This document shows, piece by piece, positions 1-6,223 of a DNA stretch of 25,988 nt. Source of the stretch: SAR202 cluster bacterium AC-647-N09_OGT_505m (lineage in GTDB: Bacteria; Chloroflexota; Dehalococcoidia; UBA2985). The DNA lies in NCBI GenBank assembly GCA_009391225.1, contig VEXC01000016.1, positions 1 to 25,988 of the forward strand, read 5' to 3'. Numbering within the stretch: position 1 is the stretch's first letter; every line of letters starts with the position of its first letter. The notes below the pieces were generated by a model, which saw nothing but the letters and a program-made list of their open reading frames with translations, was not told the origin of the DNA and did no database searches. A program made the position numbers and the translations under genes.

Positions 1-2
1 TC

Positions 3-971
3 TTATATGGCCGGAACGTTGCAAGTTACAAATTTGCACTGGCTGAGGCACTCATAAGTGTCGCTTCAGAAGGTAAAGACTACGTTTTACTCCAAGATCT
101 GGCTGTACCATTCTCTGACGCCCTATGCAGGCATCTTGATATCCAGGACAAACAAACCACTAACCTTTCTAGCCCGTTTCTTGACAAGCTCAGAGCTTTC
201 AACCGAGGCGAAATATCTGTCCAGGAAAAGATTGATTCAACAGTACGTCTTGGATTCCGCTATGTAATAGACGCTTTTCATGTAGTTGGTTCTGGGGACA
301 TCCCAGTCCGTTTCTATCGAGACGAACGCAAATCGTTGCAACCTGCGGTTAGGCTGACAGACGAACTCCTGAATATGTCGACAGAAACCGAATCCAAAGA
401 CTTGTTGCGAGAAAATGATAGCCGCTGGCGTATGGTTGAGACAGCATGGGCATACAACACGCCAAAGAGACTTATAACTCTGGATTATGACTATAGGTTG
501 GAATCGTTCTTTGCTATTGATAGTGATAAACGACGCCATAGTGTGACCAATGTGAGGCACGCCCTTAATGGATACCAACGCGGCAAATGCTTCTACTGCA
601 CTCGCGATATCCTTTTGGAGGATTGGATTCTGCTCGAACAAAGAGGCGAAGTAGATCACTTCTTCCCCCATGTGTTGTGGCGGAATGGACACGTTGGGAT
701 GGATCTAGATCAGGCCTGGAATCTGGTTCTCGCGTGCAACAAGTGCAACGGTGGTGGGGGGAAAAGAGACAGTTGCCCAGACATATCACATCTAGAAGAC
801 TTACATCAACGTAACGAATACTTGATCAGGAGCCATCATCCGTTGAGGGAGTCCATAATATTGAGGAGCGGTAAGACGACACACGATAGAAAAGCGTTCT
901 TGCAGAACTGTTACGAAACCGCAAAGATATCTCTGGGCGGTCACACTTGGAAAGCTGAAAGGGCGGTCTAG
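3..971 (+). CDS. HNH endonuclease-domain protein (5' end outside window)
   Basis: The reading frame is open from the left edge of the window to TAG at 969-971, giving at least 322 residues, so the gene starts upstream. The visible N-terminal part begins with LYGRNVASYKFALAEAL, a helix-rich segment of unknown role. The C-terminal third holds a zinc-supported HNH (beta-beta-alpha metal) nuclease core: CFYC at 588-599, the EVDH pair near 645-656, then WNLVLACNKCN with the second cysteine pair and the catalytic-type Asn. HNH domains hydrolyse DNA phosphodiester bonds using one metal ion; the target of this protein is unknown. The HIT gene follows 40 bases later on the same strand and is probably co-transcribed. 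An in-frame TTG at 336 could be mistaken for a start, but clear coding sequence precedes it. Domain call is firm; the role (defence, repair or other) is not. Confidence 0.8.
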   Translation, partial: LYGRNVASYKFALAEALISVASEGKDYVLLQDLAVPFSDALCRHLDIQDKQTTNLSSPFLDKLRAFNRGEISVQEKIDSTVRLGFRYVIDAFHVVGSGDIPVRFYRDERKSLQPAVRLTDELLNMSTETESKDLLRENDSRWRMVETAWAYNTPKRLITLDYDYRLESFFAIDSDKRRHSVTNVRHALNGYQRGKCFYCTRDILLEDWILLEQRGEVDHFFPHVLWRNGHVGMDLDQAWNLVLACNKCNGGGGKRDSCPDISHLEDLHQRNEYLIRSHHPLRESIILRSGKTTHDRKAFLQNCYETAKISLGGHTWKAERAV

Positions 972-1011
972 TGGTCTACCACTGTCATAGGTTCAGATTA
1001 GAGACATTCTT

Positions 1012-1425
1012 ATGAGCCTTGATGACATACTACAAAGTTATGACCGAAGGGAAGACGGGTGTGTTTTTTGTCAGACAAGTGCGTTGGAAGTCGGGGCTGA
1101 GAACGAACTCTGCTATTCGATATACGACCAATATCCCGTGACGAAGCATCACACTCTAATTATTCCTAGGCGGCATGTTTCGGGCTTCTTTGATTTGTAT
1201 CGTCCTGAAATAGAAGCGATTCATGACTTGTTGAGACAAGCACAGAATGCAATTGGGGAGTTGGATAATACTGTCACTGGATTCAATGTAGGGGTGAATT
1301 CAGGCGAGGACGCTGGACAGACAATCTTTCACTGCCATATCCATCTGATTCCACGCAGAAAAGGTGACACGCCAAATCCAAGGGGTGGAGTGCGGGGAGT
1401 AATCCCTGGTAAACAGAGTTACTAG
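1012..1425 (+). CDS. HIT-family (histidine triad) nucleotide hydrolase/transferase
   Basis: A 137-residue protein of normal length for the HIT family, which hydrolyses or transfers nucleoside phosphates (dinucleoside polyphosphates, AMP conjugates). The histidine triad is complete: FHCHIHLI, with His107, His109 and His111; His109 is the expected nucleophile. A CVFC pair at residues 17-20 is the usual N-terminal zinc half-site of this family. The segment KHHTLIIPRRHV (46-55) is the typical nucleotide-binding strand region. It lies 40 bases behind the HNH gene, so they probably form an operon. Its TAG stop (1423-1425) lies inside the first copy of an intergenic repeat (module A). No strong Shine-Dalgarno is visible before ATG 1012. 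Confidence 0.9.
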   Translation: MSLDDILQSYDRREDGCVFCQTSALEVGAENELCYSIYDQYPVTKHHTLIIPRRHVSGFFDLYRPEIEAIHDLLRQAQNAIGELDNTVTGFNVGVNSGEDAGQTIFHCHIHLIPRRKGDTPNPRGGVRGVIPGKQSY

Positions 1426-1476
1426 GAGTCCCATGGGGTATTAGTTACACCGGGGCAAGCAGAAGCGGTTGTTGGG
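1421..1476 (+). repeat. Intergenic repeat module A, copy 1
   Basis: The segment beginning CTAGGAGTCCCATGGGG and ending GCGGTTGTTGG matches 5973-6028 closely and 9058-9125 more loosely. It overlaps the stop codon of the HIT gene. In copy 2, module A is followed about 35 bases later by module B; here the two are about 290 bases apart, so something sits between them. Confidence 0.65.
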
Positions 1477-1490
1477 TGGTTTGGCTGGGA

Positions 1491-1655
1491 TACAACATTG
1501 AGGACTGGCTCTGGGAAATGGACAAGGGCATGATCGGAAGCTATGCGTATGAGTGGTTCGATCTATGTCCTCCGGCGAGCAGCTACTAGGTGGACGCCAT
1601 CTATCTCGACATATGGGAGCAGGCCCGGCGAATCAAACGAGGAGATATTGGATAA
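1491..1655 (+). pseudogene. Possible decayed coding fragment between repeat modules
   Basis: One frame reads like protein (YNIEDWLWEMDKGMIGSYAY, later VDAIYLDIWEQARRI) but is interrupted by TAG at about 1588-1590 and ends at TAA 1653-1655. No start, ribosome site or family was recognised. An overlapping 74-codon frame (1543-1767) is also open but has no better claim. The fragment fills the space that is only about 35 bases in repeat copy 2. I regard it as gene debris or chance. Confidence 0.25.
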
Positions 1656-1763
1656 ATTAATTATGCATCTTAGAAGGACGCCTTCCCTTCGTGGGAAGCC
1701 TGTCACCGAAAGTTTGTGGCGGTTGTTGCAATACTGGTACAACAATAAGTACAACAACGCGGA

Positions 1764-1850
1764 TTAACAGTTATCTACACGAGGATACATATTTAGGTAT
1801 AAATAGCTTCAGGGAGATACATTGGTCTACACGTGGAAACACCTGAAGCC
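1764..1850 (+). repeat. Intergenic repeat module B, copy 1
   Basis: Core AGGTATAAATAGCTTCAGGG followed by GATACATTGGTCTACACGTGG matches 6063-6142 and, less closely, 15389-15455. The right end abuts a tRNA-Gly half in the opposite orientation (1855-1891). Confidence 0.65.
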
Positions 1851-1854
1851 TTAA

Positions 1855-1891
1855 TTGGGAAGCAAGAGCTCTACCACTGAGCTACACTCGC
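1855..1891 (-). pseudogene. 5' half of a tRNA-Gly (CCC), cut at the anticodon loop
   Basis: Read on the minus strand this is a textbook tRNA 5' half: 7-nt acceptor strand GCGAGTG, TA, D-arm GCTC-AGTGGTA-GAGC, one linker base, stem CTTGC and anticodon loop TTCCCAA (anticodon CCC, Gly). After loop position 38 tRNA similarity stops: the next bases (TTAAGG) do not complete the anticodon stem, and no variable loop or T-arm follows. Breakage lies exactly at the anticodon-loop edge, a known integration point for some tyrosine recombinases. It is not a functional tRNA gene. Confidence 0.7.
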
Positions 1892-2000
1892 ATATCATCC
1901 AGGTTCGTGCCTAGAAAAGACCTTGGCATTATAACAGAGCACCTTGATTTTGTCCTACTGCGCCCACTAACTGCTTTCACCTGACATTAACCTCCAATAC

Positions 2001-2357
2001 TTATCGGTTGCAGAAGCTATGGCTGGGGAATGTATCCTTGACCCACTGATGGAGTTCCCTACCTACCTGCCACCCCGGGTCCATTTTAGTACCCCAAGAG
2101 TCAATGAAATTGTCAAACCCTTCCGCAAAGCGACGATGCCACCCGATATCGAGTCCAGTAATCTCGCTGGCTCGGCCGTATGTAGGGAGTACCTGCCCTG
2201 TGCTGCCAACACAGGTGAAGTCCGTAGGTCACCCACCAGTTGTCGATAGCACCCACGTGCCGACGTCGTCGAGCACTAGTTGGAAGTTGTGTGTAATCGG
2301 CACCTCAGCGCGCAGCATCCTCTCCTTGATGAGGTCTAGAACTTCGTCTTCGGTCAC
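2001..2357 (-). CDS. Small ORF interrupted by in-frame UGA (candidate selenoprotein or pseudogene)
   Basis: GTG at 2357 follows GGGGAGGA with a 9-base spacer, a strong ribosome site. The frame encodes 42 residues (VTEDEVLDLIKERM...), meets TGA at 2229-2231, and continues in the same frame for 75 plausible residues (PTDFTCVGSTGQ..., GLDIGWHRRFAEGFDNF) to TAA at 2001-2003. Apart from the UGA there is no lesion. Thirteen bases after the UGA a hairpin can form (2197-2215), with a loop carrying G in its second position, compatible with a bacterial SECIS element. The family is not recognised, and a Cys counterpart cannot be checked here, so a simple nonsense mutation is equally possible. It lies 81 bases behind the MATE gene and may share its transcript. 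Confidence 0.4.
2197..2215 (-). promoter_or_regulatory. Hairpin after UGA, SECIS-like
   Basis: On the minus strand CCTGTGT-TGGCA-GCACAGG forms six Watson-Crick pairs plus a U-G pair closing a five-base loop. It starts 14 bases after the in-frame UGA and the loop begins 21 bases after it, within the range known for bacterial SECIS elements. Short hairpins are common by chance, so this is suggestive only. Confidence 0.3.
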
Positions 2358-2438
2358 TTGTTATTATCCTCCCCTTTGGTTTCATGGCAATTAGCATTCC
2401 GGGCCTCCGTGCTAGGCTTGGATTAGTTCCTTTATTGG

Positions 2439-3947
2439 TTATATTTTCTTCTTCGTATCTGTCTCTGAAAACATACTTATTCTGAGCCATCTTCCCCAAT
2501 AGAAATATGGGATGTAGGCCCCAGCGCGTATGAGCATAGCGATTACCGTCGCCCAGGCTATGCCAAATTGCCCCAACCCTGTGTGCTCCGTTAGAGCGTA
2601 CGCTAGCGGAATACCAATAATCCACAGTGATCCCAGGGTTATTAGCATAGGGAAAAGGGTATCTCCGGCCATCTGGAATGAGTTTTGTAATACCTGTCCC
2701 CACCCCATAGCTAAAAACCCCAAAACTAAGATACGGACCCAAGTCTGGGCTAGATCCAGAAATTCAGGGTCTCTGCTGAAGATTGAGAGGAAGAGCACTG
2801 GAAAGACGAAGAGCAGCGTGCTCAGGATACTCTTTACCAGCATTACGTAGCCCACTGCCCAGTATATAGTCTGCTTTGCTCTCTCAGGCTTCTTTGCCCC
2901 TAGGCTCTGTCCCACAATCACTCCAGAGGCCAAACCCATGCCCTGACTGCCTAGGTTCGCGACTTGCTCAACCCGCCGCGTGACGGCGAACGCCGCCACG
3001 GCCATATCACCGAATGGGGTCACAAGAAATATCATAATTAGCTGGGCCCCAGTTCGCTCCATGCCGTTAATGGCCGCGGGTACTCCTAGCTTGAACATCT
3101 GCCACAACATAGGCCCATCAAAGCGGTACTCACTAAGCTTCGGGTGCAGGCGAGATGTGCCCCTGAACAGTACCCAGAAGAGGATGGACACGGATATGGT
3201 ATGGGCGATGATGTTTGCTACAGCGGCACCGGATATACCCATTTCTGGAAAGCCCGCCAATCCGAATACAAGCAGCGGGCTCAGTACCAGGTGAGTAATC
3301 CTAGCCACCGTCGTGGACTTCATCAGTGTCAGCGTGTCACCTGCTGCGGCCAGCGCGTGACCGCTCACCTGCTGAAAACCTGTCGCCATGTGGCCGATGA
3401 AATAGAGGCGCATATATGGGGCAGCCTCCACGATAACCTCTTCCGACAGCCCCAGTATCCTCAGCATAGGCTCGGTAAACATCACACCAATCATGACCAT
3501 GATAGAACAGAAGATTAGGGTCATAGTCCATGCCTGCATTAGTATGTGGTTGGCTAATGCCTTGTCACCCATACCAATAGCCCGTGAGATCATAGCCCGC
3601 TGTGATACGTCGATGCCCTGCCGGCCTGTGAAGGCCATCTGGGTATACTGTTGGGCCACACCCATGCCTGCGATGGCTCGTGTACCCATGAATCCTGCCC
3701 ACACTAAGTCAGCCATTTGGTCTACCACGCGTAGAAATCCCTCGACGAACTGGGGCCACGCTATGAATAGGAGATTGCGTGGTATGCTGCCAGTTGTGAG
3801 GTCTCGAGTGGCGTATGCTGAACGTCTACGTCCAGTTCTTGAGGAACGATCTAGTATATTTGAGGAGAGTTCTGATTTTGCTGGCTCTATTGCTCGGGAG
3901 GAGGTTTCTGGCGACGTCTGATCAAAGTCTTGGCTTGATTTATCCAT
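2439..3947 (-). CDS. MATE-family multidrug/sodium antiporter
   Basis: This 502-residue polytopic membrane protein belongs to the multidrug and toxic compound extrusion family, which exports cationic organic compounds in exchange for Na+ or H+. About 50 N-terminal residues are hydrophilic, Ser- and Arg-rich and probably disordered, an extension beyond the usual MATE length. The family core then begins: LTTGSIPRNLLFIAWPQFVE, VVDQMADLVWAGFMG (typical first-helix signature), and about twelve hydrophobic segments arranged as two halves (second half from GVPAAINGMERTGAQLI). ATG 3947 has no clear Shine-Dalgarno, so the exact start is uncertain. The substrate cannot be deduced. Confidence 0.9.
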   Translation of the reverse strand: MDKSSQDFDQTSPETSSRAIEPAKSELSSNILDRSSRTGRRRSAYATRDLTTGSIPRNLLFIAWPQFVEGFLRVVDQMADLVWAGFMGTRAIAGMGVAQQYTQMAFTGRQGIDVSQRAMISRAIGMGDKALANHILMQAWTMTLIFCSIMVMIGVMFTEPMLRILGLSEEVIVEAAPYMRLYFIGHMATGFQQVSGHALAAAGDTLTLMKSTTVARITHLVLSPLLVFGLAGFPEMGISGAAVANIIAHTISVSILFWVLFRGTSRLHPKLSEYRFDGPMLWQMFKLGVPAAINGMERTGAQLIMIFLVTPFGDMAVAAFAVTRRVEQVANLGSQGMGLASGVIVGQSLGAKKPERAKQTIYWAVGYVMLVKSILSTLLFVFPVLFLSIFSRDPEFLDLAQTWVRILVLGFLAMGWGQVLQNSFQMAGDTLFPMLITLGSLWIIGIPLAYALTEHTGLGQFGIAWATVIAMLIRAGAYIPYFYWGRWLRISMFSETDTKKKI

Positions 3948-4453
3948 GAGAATATTGTTTCTGGCTTTCGCTTTTGTATCCGCCTTCCTTACGTATCCAC
4001 CAAGAAACTATTAACAACAATACAGGAAACGACTATAAAGTCATACCCAATGCATATACCCCAAAGGGAAAATCCTTAGTTCTTAAATTGTACAGGCCGA
4101 TGATGTTAGTAGTGGCTCGAAATATATAAGAATGGGGTGCATGGACGGGTTACAATGGAGGCAGGGTTCAAGTGGGCGATGAGATGAAGCTGAAGGGGAA
4201 AGAGTGCCTACGTTAGACTTAGGTGCGATTCATGATTATTGATTTCCCTTCGTCTAATACTGCTTAGAAACGGTGATACTAATCTCAATATGGGAGTATT
4301 AGGGATATATCTCCCTTCTATCACCCAACACCTTTATGTTTTAATAGCATCCTCGCGGATGCTGAGATCGCAACTAACGGTTAAGATATTATTTAAATAT
4401 GCTTCAGCCTACACTGACAACAGCACCAGCCTAATAGTAGGAGGAGAAAGCCA
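3948..4453. other. Intergenic region between MATE and DinB genes
   Basis: About 500 bases without a convincing gene. It holds the dead leader copy at 4146-4195 and A/T-rich sequence that could carry promoters for both divergent neighbours. No terminator hairpin with a T-run was seen. Confidence 0.5.
4146..4195 (+). repeat. Degenerate copy of the lipoprotein-cyclophilin leader
   Basis: GGGTTACAATGG...GGTTCAAGTGGGCGATGAG followed by ATGAAGCTGAAG matches 5111-5162, the promoter-like and start region of the cyclophilin gene. After the shared MKLK codons this copy diverges and reaches TAG after about ten codons, so it is a relic of a duplicated gene start. Confidence 0.55.
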
Positions 4454-4987
4454 TTGCCACAGGATTCAATGATTTCGCAACACCTGGCACTACTCACCAG
4501 GCGAATGCTTGACTCAACGGCGAGAGCCGTCGAAGATCTTACTTCAGAAGAGCTTCATTTTCGAGTCCACGAGAATACCAACTCGATCGGATTCGAAGCA
4601 TGGCACATAGCCAGGACAGTAGACAATCTGATTCACTTCGCCTTCGATAGAAAGCAGACGGTGTGGTTACGACAGGAATTGGACCAAGCCTGGAATTTGC
4701 CTCGGGTCGACCAGGGGACAGGAATGGATACTGAAATCGCACACGAAATCCACTTCCCAGAGCCAGGAGCACTAGCAGGATACATCCGCGATGTTGCGGT
4801 AGCCGTTGAGCCCAGCATTGAAGCGATGGACGATGATTATCTTCAAACACTCACAATTATTCGCCCGCATGGAGAATTGCCGAGAATTCATATCATTGGT
4901 CAGGTAATCATCGCCCATGGCAACAACCACCTGGGTCAGATGAACCTTGTCAGGACACTCCAAGGTAAGGAAGGGCTTGGATTCTAG
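4454..4987 (+). CDS. DinB-like superfamily protein (four-helix, metal-binding)
   Basis: A 177-residue protein. The TTG start at 4454 is set by AGGAGGAG at 4439-4446 with a 7-base spacer. Residues at the DinB/YfiT metal site are present: His51 in FEAWHIARTVDNLI and the HxxxH pair His155/His159 in IIAHGNNHLGQM. DinB-fold proteins are usually damage- or stress-linked, and some are thiol-dependent transferases acting with bacillithiol or mycothiol. The substrate of this one is unknown. It stands alone on its strand, 163 bases before the cyclophilin start. Confidence 0.8.
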   Translation: MPQDSMISQHLALLTRRMLDSTARAVEDLTSEELHFRVHENTNSIGFEAWHIARTVDNLIHFAFDRKQTVWLRQELDQAWNLPRVDQGTGMDTEIAHEIHFPEPGALAGYIRDVAVAVEPSIEAMDDDYLQTLTIIRPHGELPRIHIIGQVIIAHGNNHLGQMNLVRTLQGKEGLGF

Positions 4988-5117
4988 CTAACCAGCTTGG
5001 CTGCTAGATGCTGACACAGTTTTACCACTAAATACTGTAACGGTAAGTGCCCACTTCTACAAACCAAGCAAATCACCGGGAGTTCTGCCCCTGCTCCGTG
5101 ACATCCCCCTGATGGGT

Positions 5118-5123
5118 TATAAT
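5118..5123 (+). promoter_or_regulatory. Possible -10 element (TATAAT) of the cyclophilin gene
   Basis: A perfect TATAAT lies 27 bases before ATG 5151. No good -35 is seen at 16-18 bases upstream (GTGACA is present but only 14 bases away). The degenerate leader copy has TTACAAT at the matching place. Confidence 0.35.
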
Positions 5124-5150
5124 CGGGTGAGGGTTCAATGGGGCAATGAG

Positions 5151-5866
5151 ATGAAGCTGAAGTCCATACCGCTACTTCTGCTACTGCCAGCACTTATGGT
5201 GATGTTGGCAGCTTGTAGTGGGGATGCCGTGCCACTGCCTACATATACGCCGATGACCACTTATACTCCTGTACCAACACCTACTCCTCGAGTAGTAGTC
5301 AAAGAAGTTATCGTAGAGAAGATAGTGGTGGTTACAGCTACTCCGACTCCAATGCCTACAGCTACGCCTACTCTCCGCATAAACCAGAACAACCGATACA
5401 TTGCCACCATAACCACCAACCATGGCTCTATTGAGATAGAGTTGTTTGCAAGAGAGGCACCGAAGACAGTAAATAACTTCGTCACTCTGTCCAAAGATGG
5501 CTTTTACAATGGGCTAATCTTCCATAGGGTCATCCCGAACTTTATGGTCCAGGGTGGCGACCCCACTGGAACCGGCAGAGGCGGCCCTGGCTACACGTTC
5601 GATGACGAGTTTCATGCCATACTCAAATTCGACGAACCTGGTCCCCTAGCCATGGCTAACGCCGGGCCCAATACGAAGGTAGTCAGTTTTTCATCACTAC
5701 TGTCCCCACTGTACACCTGACTGGCAGACACACTATCTTCGGCCGTGTACTGGAGGGCCAGGATGTGGTAGAAGCTATCTCAAGGGTACATACCAGTTCT
5801 GTGGATCGGCCAATCCAGGACGTGAGTATTGAGGGCATCCGGATAGAAGAGACTCCTGGGGAATAG
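5151..5866 (+). pseudogene. Lipoprotein peptidyl-prolyl isomerase (cyclophilin type), frameshifted
   Basis: Start ATG 5151 gives a lipoprotein signal (MKLKSIPLLLLLPALMVMLA, lipobox LAAC), then a Thr/Pro-rich linker to about residue 80, then a cyclophilin domain (TTNHGSIEIELFAREAPKTV, FHRVIPNFMVQGGDPTGTG), a fold that isomerises prolyl peptide bonds outside the membrane. After MANAGPNT the frame breaks: one base is missing around 5675-5679, so the raw frame runs into TGA at 5718-5720. Restoring one base gives the expected cyclophilin end: [20 protein letters not shown], then [14 protein letters not shown], to TAG at 5864-5866. The rest is intact, so this is either a recent frameshift or an assembly/sequencing error. 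A longer in-frame start at 5112 is unlikely because it lies before the signal peptide. Confidence 0.8.
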
Positions 5867-5972
5867 TCTTTTCAGATTTGCCAGAACTGTGGCGGGTACC
5901 TTCACATTGCCCGGGAAAAGGACAACCAATGATGCCCCAAGAGGCATGCTTATGCAGTGTGGAATCTAACTG

Positions 5973-6028
5973 CTAGGAGTCCCATGGGGGATTAGGTACA
6001 ACGAGGGCAACGCAGAGGCGGTTGTTGG
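5973..6028 (+). repeat. Intergenic repeat module A, copy 2
   Basis: Begins CTAGGAGTCCCATGGGGG and ends GCGGTTGTTGG; it is the copy closest to 1421-1476. Module B follows after about 35 bases, giving the most compact A-B arrangement in the window. Confidence 0.65.
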
Positions 6029-6062
6029 AAGGCAATTAGTCCCATTATCCGCCCTACACCAA

Positions 6063-6142
6063 TTAACAGATGTTTACACGAGTGGACAGTTCAGGTATAA
6101 ATACTTTCAGATGGATACACTGGCTCATACGTGGAAACAAGT
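6063..6142 (+). repeat. Intergenic repeat module B, copy 2
   Basis: TTAACAG...TTTACACGAG, AGGTATAAATACTTTCAG, GATACACTGG and ACGTGGAAAC align with copy 1 (1764-1850). The right end runs into tRNA-like sequence. Confidence 0.65.
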
Positions 6143-6150
6143 GAGCTAAC

Positions 6151-6194
6151 TTTTCACTCCTAAGAGGTCCGTGGTTCGACTCCAGTATCATTTG
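6151..6194 (+). pseudogene. tRNA-like 3' half, degenerate
   Basis: Variable-loop sequence AGGTC and a T-arm CGTGG-TTCGACT-CCAGT are recognisable and correctly spaced, but two of the five T-stem pairs are broken, the anticodon stem does not pair and no CCA end follows. The anticodon cannot be assigned. It looks like a decayed tRNA 3' half joined to repeat module B. Confidence 0.45.
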
Positions 6195-6223
6195 GACTAA
6201 ACAACCCTAAAATGGAGGATTCC

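Larger units (their letters stand above)
5867..6223. other. Intergenic region with repeats before the oxidoreductase gene
   Basis: Directly after the cyclophilin stop, the same frame stays open for 21 codons and contains ICQNCGGYLHIAR, like a stub of a zinc ribbon. Repeat module A (5973-6028), module B (6063-6142) and a tRNA-like 3' half (6151-6194) follow. No complete gene is present. Confidence 0.5.

Noticed and set aside
237..692. 151-codon minus-strand ORF opposite the HNH gene
   Set aside because: It is a shadow of the HNH nuclease frame, which carries clear motifs.
4239..4472. 77-codon plus-strand ORF
   Set aside because: It starts with TTG without a ribosome site, has low-complexity composition and overlaps the well-supported DinB-like start and Shine-Dalgarno.
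6114..6190. Complete 77-base tRNA spanning repeat B and the tRNA-like 3' half
   Set aside because: GATAC/GTATC and GCTC/GAGC can pair, but the D-loop would be about 16 bases, the anticodon stem fails, and the GTATC strand conflicts with the T-arm position.
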